DNA from: Hymenoscyphus infarciens
Taxonomy: Eukaryota > Ascomycota > Leotiomycetes > Helotiales > Helotiaceae
Direction: 5' to 3'
Assembly (NCBI GenBank): GCA_001414345.1
Contig: LLCB01000473.1
Coordinates: 1 to 31,979 of the forward strand
Length of the DNA stretch: 31,979 bases
Position numbers and translations under genes: made by a program. Position 1 is the first letter of the stretch, and every line of letters begins with the position of its first letter. Shown here one piece after another: positions 11,042 through 20,941 of this stretch. The notes beneath the pieces are model-generated. The model was not told where the DNA came from, ran no database searches, and was given only the letters and a program-made list of their open reading frames with translations.

Positions 11042-13423
11042 TTCTATATAAATACTAATAATTCTTATTATATTATTATTACTTCTACTAGTACTAATAA
11101 TTCTTAATATATAGTTATTATATTTAAAGCTCTTATAACTTCTTAGAATACTCTTTAAAAGTTACTCTATATCTCTTCTTAAATACCTACTTACTATAGA
11201 TCTCCTTATAAATCTCCTTATATAGCTATATAGTTACCTTAGTTACTTATATCTATATATTAATTAAGTATTTTTTTATATTTACTAAGCTTACTTAATA
11301 CTTATACTATTAATAATACTATTAATAATATTAATAATAATAATAATATACTTAATCTTAATAATACTAGTTCTAGAGATATTTTAAGATATATAAGTAA
11401 AATAGGATTATAACTTATCTTATCTTAATAAAGTTTTATAAATAGAGCTTTAAATTTTCTTAAAATATAAGTTAGTATTATAAGAATTATTAAAATCTAG
11501 ATTAATATAGTATTTAATTATACTTATTAGAGCTTTTAAACTAGTCTCTTACTAATTAAAAGATATACTACTAAAAAATCTAAGTATTTTACTAAGTATT
11601 AGAATAGCTTATTAAAGTCTATAGTTCTTAAGACTTTTTTATATATTAGTTAATTCTATTATATAGCTATTAGAAAGCTTAAATTTCTAGATAACGCTAT
11701 TACTAAATATAAGTAAATTTAAACGATTATATATTAAAGAAAAAAGTAATACTTAAGACTTATTTTTTATAATAAGTTAAAGAGTCTTAATATTTCTAAT
11801 ATTTTACCTAATTATTATTATAAATAAGTTATAGTTTATAGTTTATATTCTAATATAATTATCTTTTTTTTTTTTTTTTTTATATTTATACTAAGAGGCT
11901 TTAGAAGTTTAATAGTATTTTTTATAATAATCTTTAACTAGCTATATTAATAGAAGAGGCATAGTTATTTAAGAGTCTTATAGTCTTATATTTATTACTA
12001 GTGTTTAATAGTGTTTTTTAATAATATTTATAAGTATATTCCTTATTTAATAATAGCTAAAGCCTTAGGCTTTACTTTTTTTATATTCTTATATATAGTT
12101 TTTTTAAAATATAATTAGTTATAAGAGTATAGTTTATTATTTATACTATTTAATTATATATTAAGAGTTAATAGTTCTTAAAGTTAATTAATTTAGTTAT
12201 TTTAAAAGCTTTATTATTATATTATTCTAAATATATATAGTTAAATATATTATTATACTAAATAAAGTAGTAACGTCTTAATTAGATAGTACTATATATT
12301 AGAAAGCTACTATATTAGTACTAATAAGATAGTACTAATATAATAACTATATATAGTTAGAACTAAATATAATTACTTTCTTTATCTTAATACTTATAAG
12401 TATAAAAGGACTTTAATTAATTAAAGTAATACTTAATAAAGAAAGAGTTATATTTATAAATTACCTAAGATAATTTCTTAAGATAATTTCTTAAAATAAT
12501 TTCCTAAGATATTAAATACTTCTTAAAAAATAAAATAAAAGAGTATTATACTTCTTTTAATATAAGACTATAGAGCTAAAAGTAAAAAGAATAGTTATAA
12601 GAAAGTAGTAACTTTATCTAATTATTATTTAAATAATTCTTTTATATATAGATTTCTTAGTAAATAAGTATAAATTATTTTCCTATTATCTACTTATTTT
12701 TATTTATATTATAAGACTTTTTTACTAGTTTTAAGTCTTTAGATATATTATCTCTCTAACTATAAAGAAGCTTCTATTTTAAATCTATTATATATCTTAT
12801 ATTTAAATAAATAATTAAAAAAAGAAGTCTTCTTAGATAAGCTATCTTTTATTTATTACTTAATAGTTCTATTAAAGTTAAACTAAGGAAAAAAGAAGAA
12901 GTTAAACTTTAGATATATATAGTTAATTTATTTTTATATTTATTTAAATAGAATTCTTATAATTAAATAATAGATAATATATAAAGAAGTTATTTCTATC
13001 TTTTATTATATATTTTATCTTTATAAATCTAAAAAATTTTTACTTACTTTTAAAAGAAGATTAAAAACTCTATATATTAGTAAGTATAAATAAATATAAT
13101 CTACTTAGTATTTTTATTATTAAAGTTTATATATTATCTTTTACTTTTATTATAAAGTTTATAATAAGAAGTTATTAAAGTTAGCCTAGTTTTAGAAATC
13201 TATTAGTATCTTAAAAATATTTATTAACTTTATAATTAATAAAATAATTTAAATATTAGTTATAGTCTTAGTTTATAAGAGAGAACGTTTTTAATTAAGC
13301 TTCTATCTAATATAATTCTATTAGATATAGTTCTATTTAAGAGAATTCTATTTAGATGTTATTTTAAAAACTTTATTTTATTAATATTATAATACTAAGT
13401 TAAAAATTAATTTAAAAGTATAA
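11042..13423 (+). pseudogene. Long RIP-degraded frame with Ser/Thr/Asn-rich N-terminal part
   Basis: About 790 codons in one frame. The first third reads as a low-complexity Ser/Thr/Asn/Tyr-rich segment, including an AAT/ATT run at about 11315-11352 (Asn-rich, or Asp-rich before G to A change), typical of a disordered N-terminus. The remainder is richer in Lys, Leu, Tyr and Phe with open runs such as 12974-13090 (39 codons), as expected of a folded domain after RIP. An 18-base T tract at 11864-11881 reads as Phe codons. Surviving TpG at 12002, 12012 and 13358 and CpA at 11960 are scattered. The frame ends near TAA 13421 and overlaps the start of the next relic by a few bases. No family recognised. 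Confidence 0.5.
11864..11881 (+). repeat. Poly-T tract, 18 bases
   Basis: The longest homopolymer in the window. It lies inside the relic frame at 11042-13423, where it encodes consecutive Phe codons. It may equally be a later slippage expansion, which would put downstream sequence in a different original frame. Confidence 0.8.
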
Positions 13424-15489
13424 TCTCTATTATAATCTTTATAAAAAGTATATACTTATTATATTTATATCTACTTATAACTTATTATTCTTTTACTACT
13501 AGCTTTTCTATAATACTACTATACTCTTTAATATATCTATTCTTCTTTATAAATTATTTTTTGATTTTCTATACTAATTTAAATTTTATTATAACTAGCG
13601 GTTTACTAGTTATTAATCTATAAATTCGAATTCTATTATTTCTTTACTATTTTAGAAAGAGATATTTTCTTCTAAGAAATAACTATTCTATATCTTACTT
13701 TATATACTCTATACTTTATTATATATTTAGTTAATCTATTATTTTAACTAACGTTCTTAGAATACTTTTTAGAGTATAGAGTATAATATTTAGTATTAAA
13801 AACGAATTACTTATACTTAATAAGTATTATCTATTACTAAAGAGTATCTATTATTTTCTACTTTAAAGAGAATAGCTATTATATATAATAAAGAAAAAAT
13901 TTAGTTTATAAGTTAAATTTATATATTAGATTTAGCTAAGATAATTAGTAGAGTAGAGCTAGAGCTAAGTAGACTAGAATAGACTAGAGTAGAGCTTTAT
14001 TTATAAAATATAATTTATTTATTTATTAATAATAGAATCTCTTATAAATTATATTAATATTAAGTCTTTATCTCTTTTTCTATATTTACTTCTATACTAT
14101 CTTCTTCTAATATTATATATTATAATCTCTATAATTTATACCTCTAATCTTAGATTTAAGCTAAGATTTAAGTCTACTTCTAATAAGAGATCTAAGATAT
14201 ACTTAGTTTTAATATAATTAGTCTAATATAGGAATATAAAGACTCTAAAGTCTATTAAAAAATAATACTTAACTAGTAAAAAAATCCCTCTATCTATACT
14301 TAAAGCTGATTTAAAGTAAGGAATTTATAAATTCTCTATTATAAGAACCTATACCTTTACTTATAAAAGACTAAATAATAAAAAACTAGTATTTAGTATC
14401 TATACTTTAGATCTCTTAACTAAAAAATATTATTAGTTTAGAGTTAAATATAATAGACTAGATCCTAATAATATAGCTTATCTTAATAGAGAGGATTTTA
14501 GCTTTTTTAAAGATATAAAATTATATTCTTTAGAAAACCTTAATCTTTTAGTAATAATATAGAAGAAGTAAGTCTAGTTTACTACTACTTAGTTATTAGT
14601 TATTTATAATTTTTAAATTATAAGCTTTTATTTAATAAAAGAGAAGATAAGTATAGTTAAAGATTATCTAAGGAAATCTATATAAGGTTCTTAGAAGTTT
14701 CTATTATCTATCTTACTTTTTAATAATTCTATATATAATCTTATAATTTATACTATACTTAAAGAAAAGGTTAGATTTACTATATACTATTTAAAAAACC
14801 TTTTACTTAGATAATTAGCTATATATATTTAGAAAGATAGAGCTAAGATATAGTCTCTCTAGTATTAGTTACTTTAAGAGTAATTTAAAACTTTATATAA
14901 TAACTACTATAAAATTATAAAATTACTTTAAATCTTTATTAATAGCTTAATATTTTATTAAGAATCTAGCTAGTATATAAATATAATTATTATATTAATT
15001 TATACTAAAGAATATTATCTTAGCTTAAATAATATAAATACTATTAAGAATTTAACTTAGCTTCTTAGAGTCTATATAAATAAGAGATTAAATATAAATA
15101 TAGTAATAGATATTAGGCTTAGAAGAGATATTTATAATTTTAAAGTTTTAGATAGATTAGAATTTTATAAATTAATATAAAGCTATAGTTAGTTTTTAAA
15201 TTATTATATAAACTTTAAACTAATATTATATAGAAATAAAACAACCTTATAAGATAGAGGATTTAGTAAGTAGTATTAAGAAGAAATAAAAACTTACTAT
15301 ATAGTTAATATTTTAATATTATTCTATTTTAAATATATTATAAATTATTTTATTATATTAAATATATCTAAATTAGATAAGTTATAAGAAATAGGATAGA
15401 AATAGAGTATATAGTAGATAATAGTAAGAGTTAGGATTAATAGATAGTACTTAGGTATACGTAGGATAAATAGTAGAGTAGAGGCTTAA
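13411..15489 (+). pseudogene. RIP-degraded reading frame with long open runs, unknown product
   Basis: One frame runs from about 13411 to TAA at 15487-15489. The best part is 14320-14559: two adjoining open runs of 38 and 41 codons separated by one TAG. These read as a normal mixed-composition protein (for example FRVKYNRLDPNNIAYLNRED), not low complexity. The last 120 bases are Arg/Asn/Ile-rich up to the terminal stop. A stop cluster at about 13927-13995 corresponds to a short AGAGCTAG/AGACTAG repeat, possibly an Arg/Ala/Trp-rich linker. Upstream of it (13411-13860) the frame is Ser/Thr/Tyr-rich and less certain. I could not match this to any family. The lack of frameshifts over 2 kb suggests that only transitions have damaged it. 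Confidence 0.57.
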
Positions 15490-15883
15490 ATTTTAACTAA
15501 TAAAATATAAGTATATATTATATATCTTTTATCTTTCTTTTATTTTATAATATATTATATATTTAATTTTACTCTCTTCTTTAAAAAAAAATAGTAGATT
15601 CCTCTACTAATAAATATATATAAATCTTCTTTTAAATATTCTTACTTATTACTAACTACTTTTAATAACTTAACTAGATAGTTTTAATATTAAATCTAGT
15701 TCTTATATAGATAAGTTTAATCCTCTTCTTTTCTAATATATCTACTTAAGTTCCTCTTTTTAGAAGTCGAACATATAATTCTATATATACTATATTAAAG
15801 CTTATAAGTAAATAAGTATTTATATTCTTCTAAATATTCTATCTTAATAAACCTAATAAGATTAGTAGTATATTAGAGTATAT
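15490..15883. other. Gap between relics, no assignable feature
   Basis: This stretch follows the terminal stop of the preceding relic. It is AT-rich with stops in all frames, one CpG and one CpA near 15770. Nothing else is recognisable until the 57-bp repeat begins at 15884. Confidence 0.4.
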
Positions 15884-16054
15884 ATTAGTAGTATTAATAT
15901 TAGAAATATTACTTATAATACTATAGTTACTAGTAGTATTATTAGTAGTATTAATATTAGAAATATTACTTATAATACTATAGTTACTAGTAGTATTATT
16001 AGTAATATTAATATTAGAAGTATTACTAGTAATAATAGAAGTACTATTATTACT
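15884..16054 (+). repeat. 57-bp tandem repeat, about three copies
   Basis: The motif ATTAGTAGTATTAATATTAG or a near copy starts at 15884, 15941 and 15998, a strict 57-bp period (19 codons). In the frame beginning at 15903 it is nearly open, made almost only of GTA, TTA, ATA and CTA codons. RIP produces these from GCA, TCA, ACA and CCA, so the original was plausibly an Ala/Ser/Thr/Pro-rich 19-residue repeat, as in disordered fungal proteins. The frame differs from the relic that starts at 16081. Confidence 0.82.
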
Positions 16055-17030
16055 AGTAATACTATTACTACTATTATTACTATTAGTTAAGTAGAGTATT
16101 TATTATAATAGATTAGAAATATAAGTTCTAAATAGAGATATAATCTTCTAAATTAATATAAAACAAGTATTAGCTTTTAAGAACTCTCTAGTTTATATAA
16201 GTAAATAAAATACTTAAGGTTTAAAGTCTATTTCTTTATATACTTTTCTAAATTAATTCCTTATATAAGTATAGAAATAGCTTATTTTATTAGTTTCTTT
16301 ATCTTAGCTTTAATTACTAATATAATATATTATTTTATATCTATATTTTTCTAAGATCTCTATCTATTATTCCTATATTATCTAAGAGCTAAGATTCTAT
16401 AATTTATATCTTATCTTACTTATATACTAATTAATATAAAGGCTTTATTTATAGTTTTATTTCTATAATTCTTAATATACTACTCCTATTTACTAATATC
16501 TATCTAGACATTTTCTACTACTAGTATAGCTTAGTATACTATTATATATTTATCTTTTACTTCTTTATTCTAGTTAGCTCTCTCTTATTTACTAAGTTTC
16601 TACTACTAATTAGATATAAATATAGAACTATAACTACCTATTAAAAGATTATTTAGATTCTTCTTCTATTATTATTTATATTTCTCTAAAATATCTTATT
16701 TCTTTCTTTTTTAGAATAAATCCTAACTTATAAGAATTTAATAAATTATAGAAGAAAATCCTTTTATAAACTTTCTAATATACTTAAAAATTAAATTAAT
16801 ATTTTCTTTTTATTATAGTTTAATAATCTTAGCTATAAAGTTATTAAAATTATAAGTTAAGTAGTTAATTTAATTCTTAACTATTATAAAGAGTAAGAGT
16901 CTAGGTTAATTATATTTTATTTATTTAAGGTTAAAAGCTTTATAATACTAGTTTTTCTAATAAAGTTCTCTATTATCCTTAGTATTCTCTTTACTACTAT
17001 TATTTAGAAGACTATTCTTATTTATATTAT

Positions 17031-17088
17031 TATCTAGATTATTATTTAAATTATTATCTAGATTATTATCTAGATTATTATCTAATAG
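17031..17088 (+). repeat. 12-bp tandem repeat, five copies
   Basis: Near copies of TATCTAGATTAT start at 17031, 17043, 17055, 17067 and 17079. The period is four codons and it lies within the stop-poor frame of 16081-18159. Confidence 0.8.
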
Positions 17089-17103
17089 ACTACTATACTT
17101 ATT

Positions 17104-17512
17104 AGTAACTTAAGAAGGGAGAGTATTTAGCTAGATAAGAAGCTATCTATTAGTAACTTAGAAAGAGAGGGGATTTAGCTAGATAAGAGGCTACTTATTA
17201 GTAACTTAAAGAGAGAGAGGATTTAGCTAGATAAAAGGCTATTTATTAGTAACTTAAGAAGAGAGAGGATTTAGCTAAATAAGAGACTACTTATTAGTAA
17301 CTTAAGAAGAGAGGGAATTTAGCTAGATAAGAGGCTACTTATTAATAACTTAAAGAGAGAGGGAATTTAGCTAGATAAGAGGCTATTTATTAATAACTTA
17401 AAGAAAGAGGAGATTTAACTAGATAAGAGGCTACTTATTAGTAACTTAAAAAGAGAGAGGATTTAGCTAAATAAAGAGCTACTTATTAATAACTTAAAAA
17501 GAGAGAGGATTC
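17104..17512 (+). repeat. 48-bp tandem repeat, about 8.5 copies (16-residue unit)
   Basis: The GATTTAGCTAGATAAGAGG core recurs every 48 bp (17124, 17172, 17220, 17268, 17316, 17364, 17412, 17460, 17508) with a few transitions per copy. In the frame of the enclosing relic each unit reads Ser-Asn-Leu-Arg-Arg-Glu-Arg-Ile-stop-Leu-Asp-Lys-Arg-Leu-Leu-Ile. The only stop is one TAG at the same codon in each copy, which would have been CAG or TGG. Identical placement of that stop in all copies means either RIP hit all of them or the array expanded after mutation. Confidence 0.9.
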
Positions 17513-18301
17513 CTTTAAACTATATTTATTATTACTCTTTTTATTCTATTCTAGTTTAATTCGGTTTAGCTAGATCTTTTCTTTCTTTTAAAAGTAAAGA
17601 GTTAACTTATTTATAACTTAGTATTACTATAAATATTAGTAGATAACTAGGTTAGAATAAAGTAATAAAGATAATAAAGGAGTAATATATATTATAAGAG
17701 CTATACTAAAGGTAATATTAAGAGTAGTTATTTAATATATCTAGGCAATTTTTATTAAGAAAGAGGATTATTTTATTAAAATGATTTTATATATATTTAG
17801 CTATATTTATAAAGTTAGAAGAATTAGTACTTAAGTATTTAATTAGAATACTAACTAGAAATAACTAAAAAAAACTCTAAAATAAGTAATAACTAAAAGT
17901 AGACTAATAAAAAGGTAGAATATAATAAAATATAATTAAAAATCTTCTAACTTCTTAAGTAAAATTATCTAAGCTAAAGTATCTAGTATTTAAAGATTAT
18001 CTCTTAGTTATCTACTTATAAACTATACCTAGAAAGTTAAGAACTTAAGCTAAATTCTAACTACTAGTATTATAATAATATTATACTCTAACTTTTATTC
18101 TTTAATCTTCTACTATTTATATTACTTATATTATATATAGTCCTTCTATACTACTATAACTCTTAAAATATAATATATATTTATTTCTTCTATTAAGCCT
18201 TTTATAGCTATTATTATAATAATAATCGATTTAATACTTTATACTCTTTTTAAATTAATAAATATATAATATAATAAAACTAACTTAGGCTCTTAACTAA
18301 T

Positions 18302-19516
18302 ATTAATTTATATTATATACTTTATAAATAGTTTATAGATAAAAAATCATAATATGCTTAGAAGTTCTTAAAAGGCTTAAAAGAGTATAAAATAGCTATA
18401 GTAGAAATTAAAAAATTATCTCTTAAAGTAAATAGTATTTACTAGACTAAAATAAACTAAACTAATTAATATTTCCTACCTTCTTTAATATAATAATATA
18501 TTATATTCTATATATAAAAATATAATATTATTAAAAAGAGTAGTAAAAAAAACTAGTAAAATATAAATAATTTATATAAGGAACTTTAAGTTAGATACTT
18601 CTACTTAGAGAACCTCTATTTAAAATTTATTTAATTATACTAATAAAAAATTAATAACTTTATTAAGTTAAAAGCCTAAAAGTTAGGTAAAGAGAAGTTA
18701 TTTAAAGTTAATAAAGAAATAATTAAATAGAAGGTAGCTATAAGCTTATAGTTCTACTCTACTTAAAATAGTAATACTTTAATTCTACTAATTAAGCTAG
18801 AGAGTTTAAAAAATAGAAAAGTAAATATATAATAAGAAGTAGTATAGTAAGTAGAATTAAAAGACGTCTATTAACTTACTCTTTTACCTATATATAAAAT
18901 AGTATAAAAATAATCGTAGAAAACCTAGGAAACGGTTATAAAAGAATATACTAATTTACTCTCTTAAGATATAATTTCTATTTATAAATTAACTTTATCT
19001 ACTTATTAAACTTAGTAATATAAACCTATCTACCTCTCTAAAAATAGAACTCTAAAATCTAATAGTATATCTTCTAAATTAAAGCTATTACCTTTACTTA
19101 ATAATTAATACTTACTAAAGATTTAATAATACTAGTTATATTCTTTACTAAATATAGAAACCTTTCTATAAAATTAGACTATTAATAGTTTAATTCTATA
19201 AAACACTTATATATATTATATAATTTATAAAGTATAGAGTATTAGCTAAAGAATAAAAAATAAATACTAAAGATAGATTATTTAGTAGTAGTTAAGAAGA
19301 AGCCTGTTTTTAACTAATTTTATATACTAAAAAATAATTTAATAATAATAGAAAAAGACTTATTAATATCTAAATTATAAAAGTCTAAATTGCTCTTATA
19401 ATTTAGTATTAAAGTAAGATATATATATATTAAAATATAAGAATATTTAAAATATTATAAAGAAGGATAATTACTAACATGTTTAAGAATACTAATATTA
19501 TATTATAAAGGGCTAG
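18302..19516 (+). pseudogene. RIP-degraded reading frame, Lys/Gln-rich, unknown
   Basis: About 405 codons in one frame, with an open run at 18362-18442 (27 codons, starting KFLKGLKEYKIAIVEIKK) and many runs of 10-20 codons. The first half is rich in Lys, Leu, Asn and stop codons replacing Gln, the usual appearance of a helical, charged protein after RIP. The second half has many more stops and is less certain. Surviving CpA/TpG are denser here (18348, 18355, 19204, 19305, 19391, 19478, 19480) than elsewhere, hinting at slightly milder mutation. It could be a capsid-like or ORF1-like protein of a retroelement, but I see no zinc knuckle or other proof. It faces the - strand relic at 19519-20580. 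Confidence 0.47.
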
Positions 19517-19518
19517 AT

Positions 19519-20580
19519 TTTTCTTCTATATATAAAAAGTCGAAAAAACCTAGCTAGATATATAATAAATAACTCTAGAATAATACTAGCTAGCTTAGTC
19601 TTAATTATTATTAAGATAATATTATTCTACTATTATAAATATACTTAGTAAATAATAAAAGAATATTTATTCCTCTTAGTTACTATTCTTAAGTTTAATA
19701 ATAACTTAAACATTATTTTAATAATAAGAACTAATACTTTAATACTTCTTTTAAATAAGCTCTTAAGACTTATTATTATTAGTATTAATATTATTAGTAT
19801 TTACGTTAAATTAATATTTATACTTAAGCTCTAAGACCTTTTACTATTTAATTTATTAGTTATATTCTAAGTAAGTATAAAGAAAGGCTTACTTAATTAG
19901 ACTTCTTATACTTTTAAACATCTAGCTTAGTAGTATTATAGAATTCCTTAAGCTATAGTTTATTAGTAAAAGAATAAGAGAGATAGTTTTATATTTCTTA
20001 TAATAGAGATACTCTTAAGAGTTAATTAGTAATATAATAAGTCTTTATACTAATTAGCTATATTCTTAAGCTTATATATCTCCTTTTTAGCTTTAAATAA
20101 AAGAATAACTATTTTCTCTTACTTCTTAATAATAGCTTTTAACTAGCTTAACTTATTATAAATACTATTAAACTTAGCTTATAACTTAACTAGGAAAAGG
20201 GATTTTAGAAAAAGCTAAAGTTATATATTATTTTAAGTAGTAAAGAATTCGTTCTTACCTATACTATCTCTACTAAAGTTATAAAGTCGTTAACCTATAT
20301 AGCTTAATATATTAGCTAGAAGTGTTTAATTAACTAGGTTACTATTAGTAGGTTTACTAGTAAGAGTATTAAGAGTATTAGAAGTAGATATAGTAGTAAA
20401 TTAATAATAAGATAAAATATTAAAATAATAAGTGTTTAAGAGGTTATAGTAAGAAGGTTCTAAGAGGTTAACTATAAGAGCTTATAAAGAGACGAGAGTA
20501 CTAGAACTTATATTAGAGATAATAGGTTATAATAATAGTATATAATAAACTTAAGAGTTTATATCTTAATATAAAGTTCT
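19519..20580 (-). pseudogene. RIP-degraded reading frame on the minus strand, unknown
   Basis: Read on the - strand, 19800-19648 is open for 51 codons and contains a surviving ATG (complement of 19711-19713). Upstream, near 20160-20060, a Lys/Leu/Ala-rich stretch (for example KAKKEIYKLKNIAN) looks like an amphipathic helix or coiled coil. The N-terminal part, 20580-20250, is Ser/Thr/Asn/Pro-rich and probably disordered. Composition and order (disordered, helical, basic) resemble many fungal repeat-encoded proteins, but no motif identifies it. Both ends are approximate. The + strand of 19517-19645 is also open for 43 codons, so the convergent junction with the preceding relic is unresolved. 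Confidence 0.45.
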
Positions 20581-20590
20581 ACGACGAGCC

Positions 20591-20719
20591 AAAGACGTAT
20601 AGTAAGGCTAAAGACGTATAATAAGGCTAAAGACTTATAATAAAGACTTATAATAAAGACTTATAATAAAGACTTATAATAAAGACTTATAATAAAGACT
20701 TATAATAAAGACTTACTAG
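20591..20719 (+). repeat. 19-bp then 13-bp tandem repeat
   Basis: AAAGAC begins at 20591, 20610 and 20629 (19-bp steps) and then at 20642, 20655, 20668, 20681, 20694 and 20707 (13-bp steps, unit AAAGACTTATAAT). The 19-bp units keep CpG (AAAGACGTAT), which the 13-bp units have lost, so the shorter unit probably derives from the longer one. Neither period is a multiple of three, so it is probably outside coding sequence. It lies just upstream of the start of the minus-strand relic. Confidence 0.9.
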
Positions 20720-20830
20720 AGAAGCTTCTATAAAGTTAGGTATAAAGGCTTACGATTTATAAGAAAGACTTATAATAAAAGCTTACTAGAGAAGAATAAT
20801 TAAAAGGCTATTAAGTAATAAGGTTATATT

Positions 20831-20866
20831 AAGTTAAAGTTAAAGTTAAAATTAAAGTTAAAGTTA
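20831..20866 (+). repeat. Hexamer repeat (AAGTTA)n
   Basis: About six copies of AAGTTA/AAAGTT with one interruption (AAAATT). It lies in the 20581-20941 interval between the divergent relics, together with the 13-bp repeat and a second copy of CTTACTAGAGAAG (20712 and 20782). No other feature seen in that interval. Confidence 0.8.
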
Positions 20867-20941
20867 TTCTAAAGTAGAGAATTAGTAAAGCTTTTACTAA
20901 GCTATAACGTTAAAGCTTTATTTAGTTATATATTAAGTTAA

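Larger units (their letters stand above)
16081..18159 (+). pseudogene. RIP-degraded frame containing 12-bp and 48-bp in-phase repeats
   Basis: About 690 codons are followed in one frame. Open runs include 16435-16521 (29 codons), 16525-16641 (39) and 16897-17004 (36). The frame passes through a 12-bp repeat (17031-17088) and about 8.5 copies of a 48-bp repeat (17104-17512) without leaving phase, then continues through a Lys/Arg-rich part (17821-18058) to about TAA 18157. The protein before RIP was probably Ser/Thr/His/Pro-rich upstream, repetitive in the middle and basic at its C-terminus. CpA survives at 16164, 16510 and 17746 and ATG at 17781. No known family recognised. Start uncertain; the 57-bp repeat just upstream may belong to the same gene through a frame change. 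Confidence 0.55.

Noticed and set aside
11864..11881. Pol III terminator
   Set aside because: No A or B box or tRNA-like fold upstream; the tract lies within a relic reading frame.
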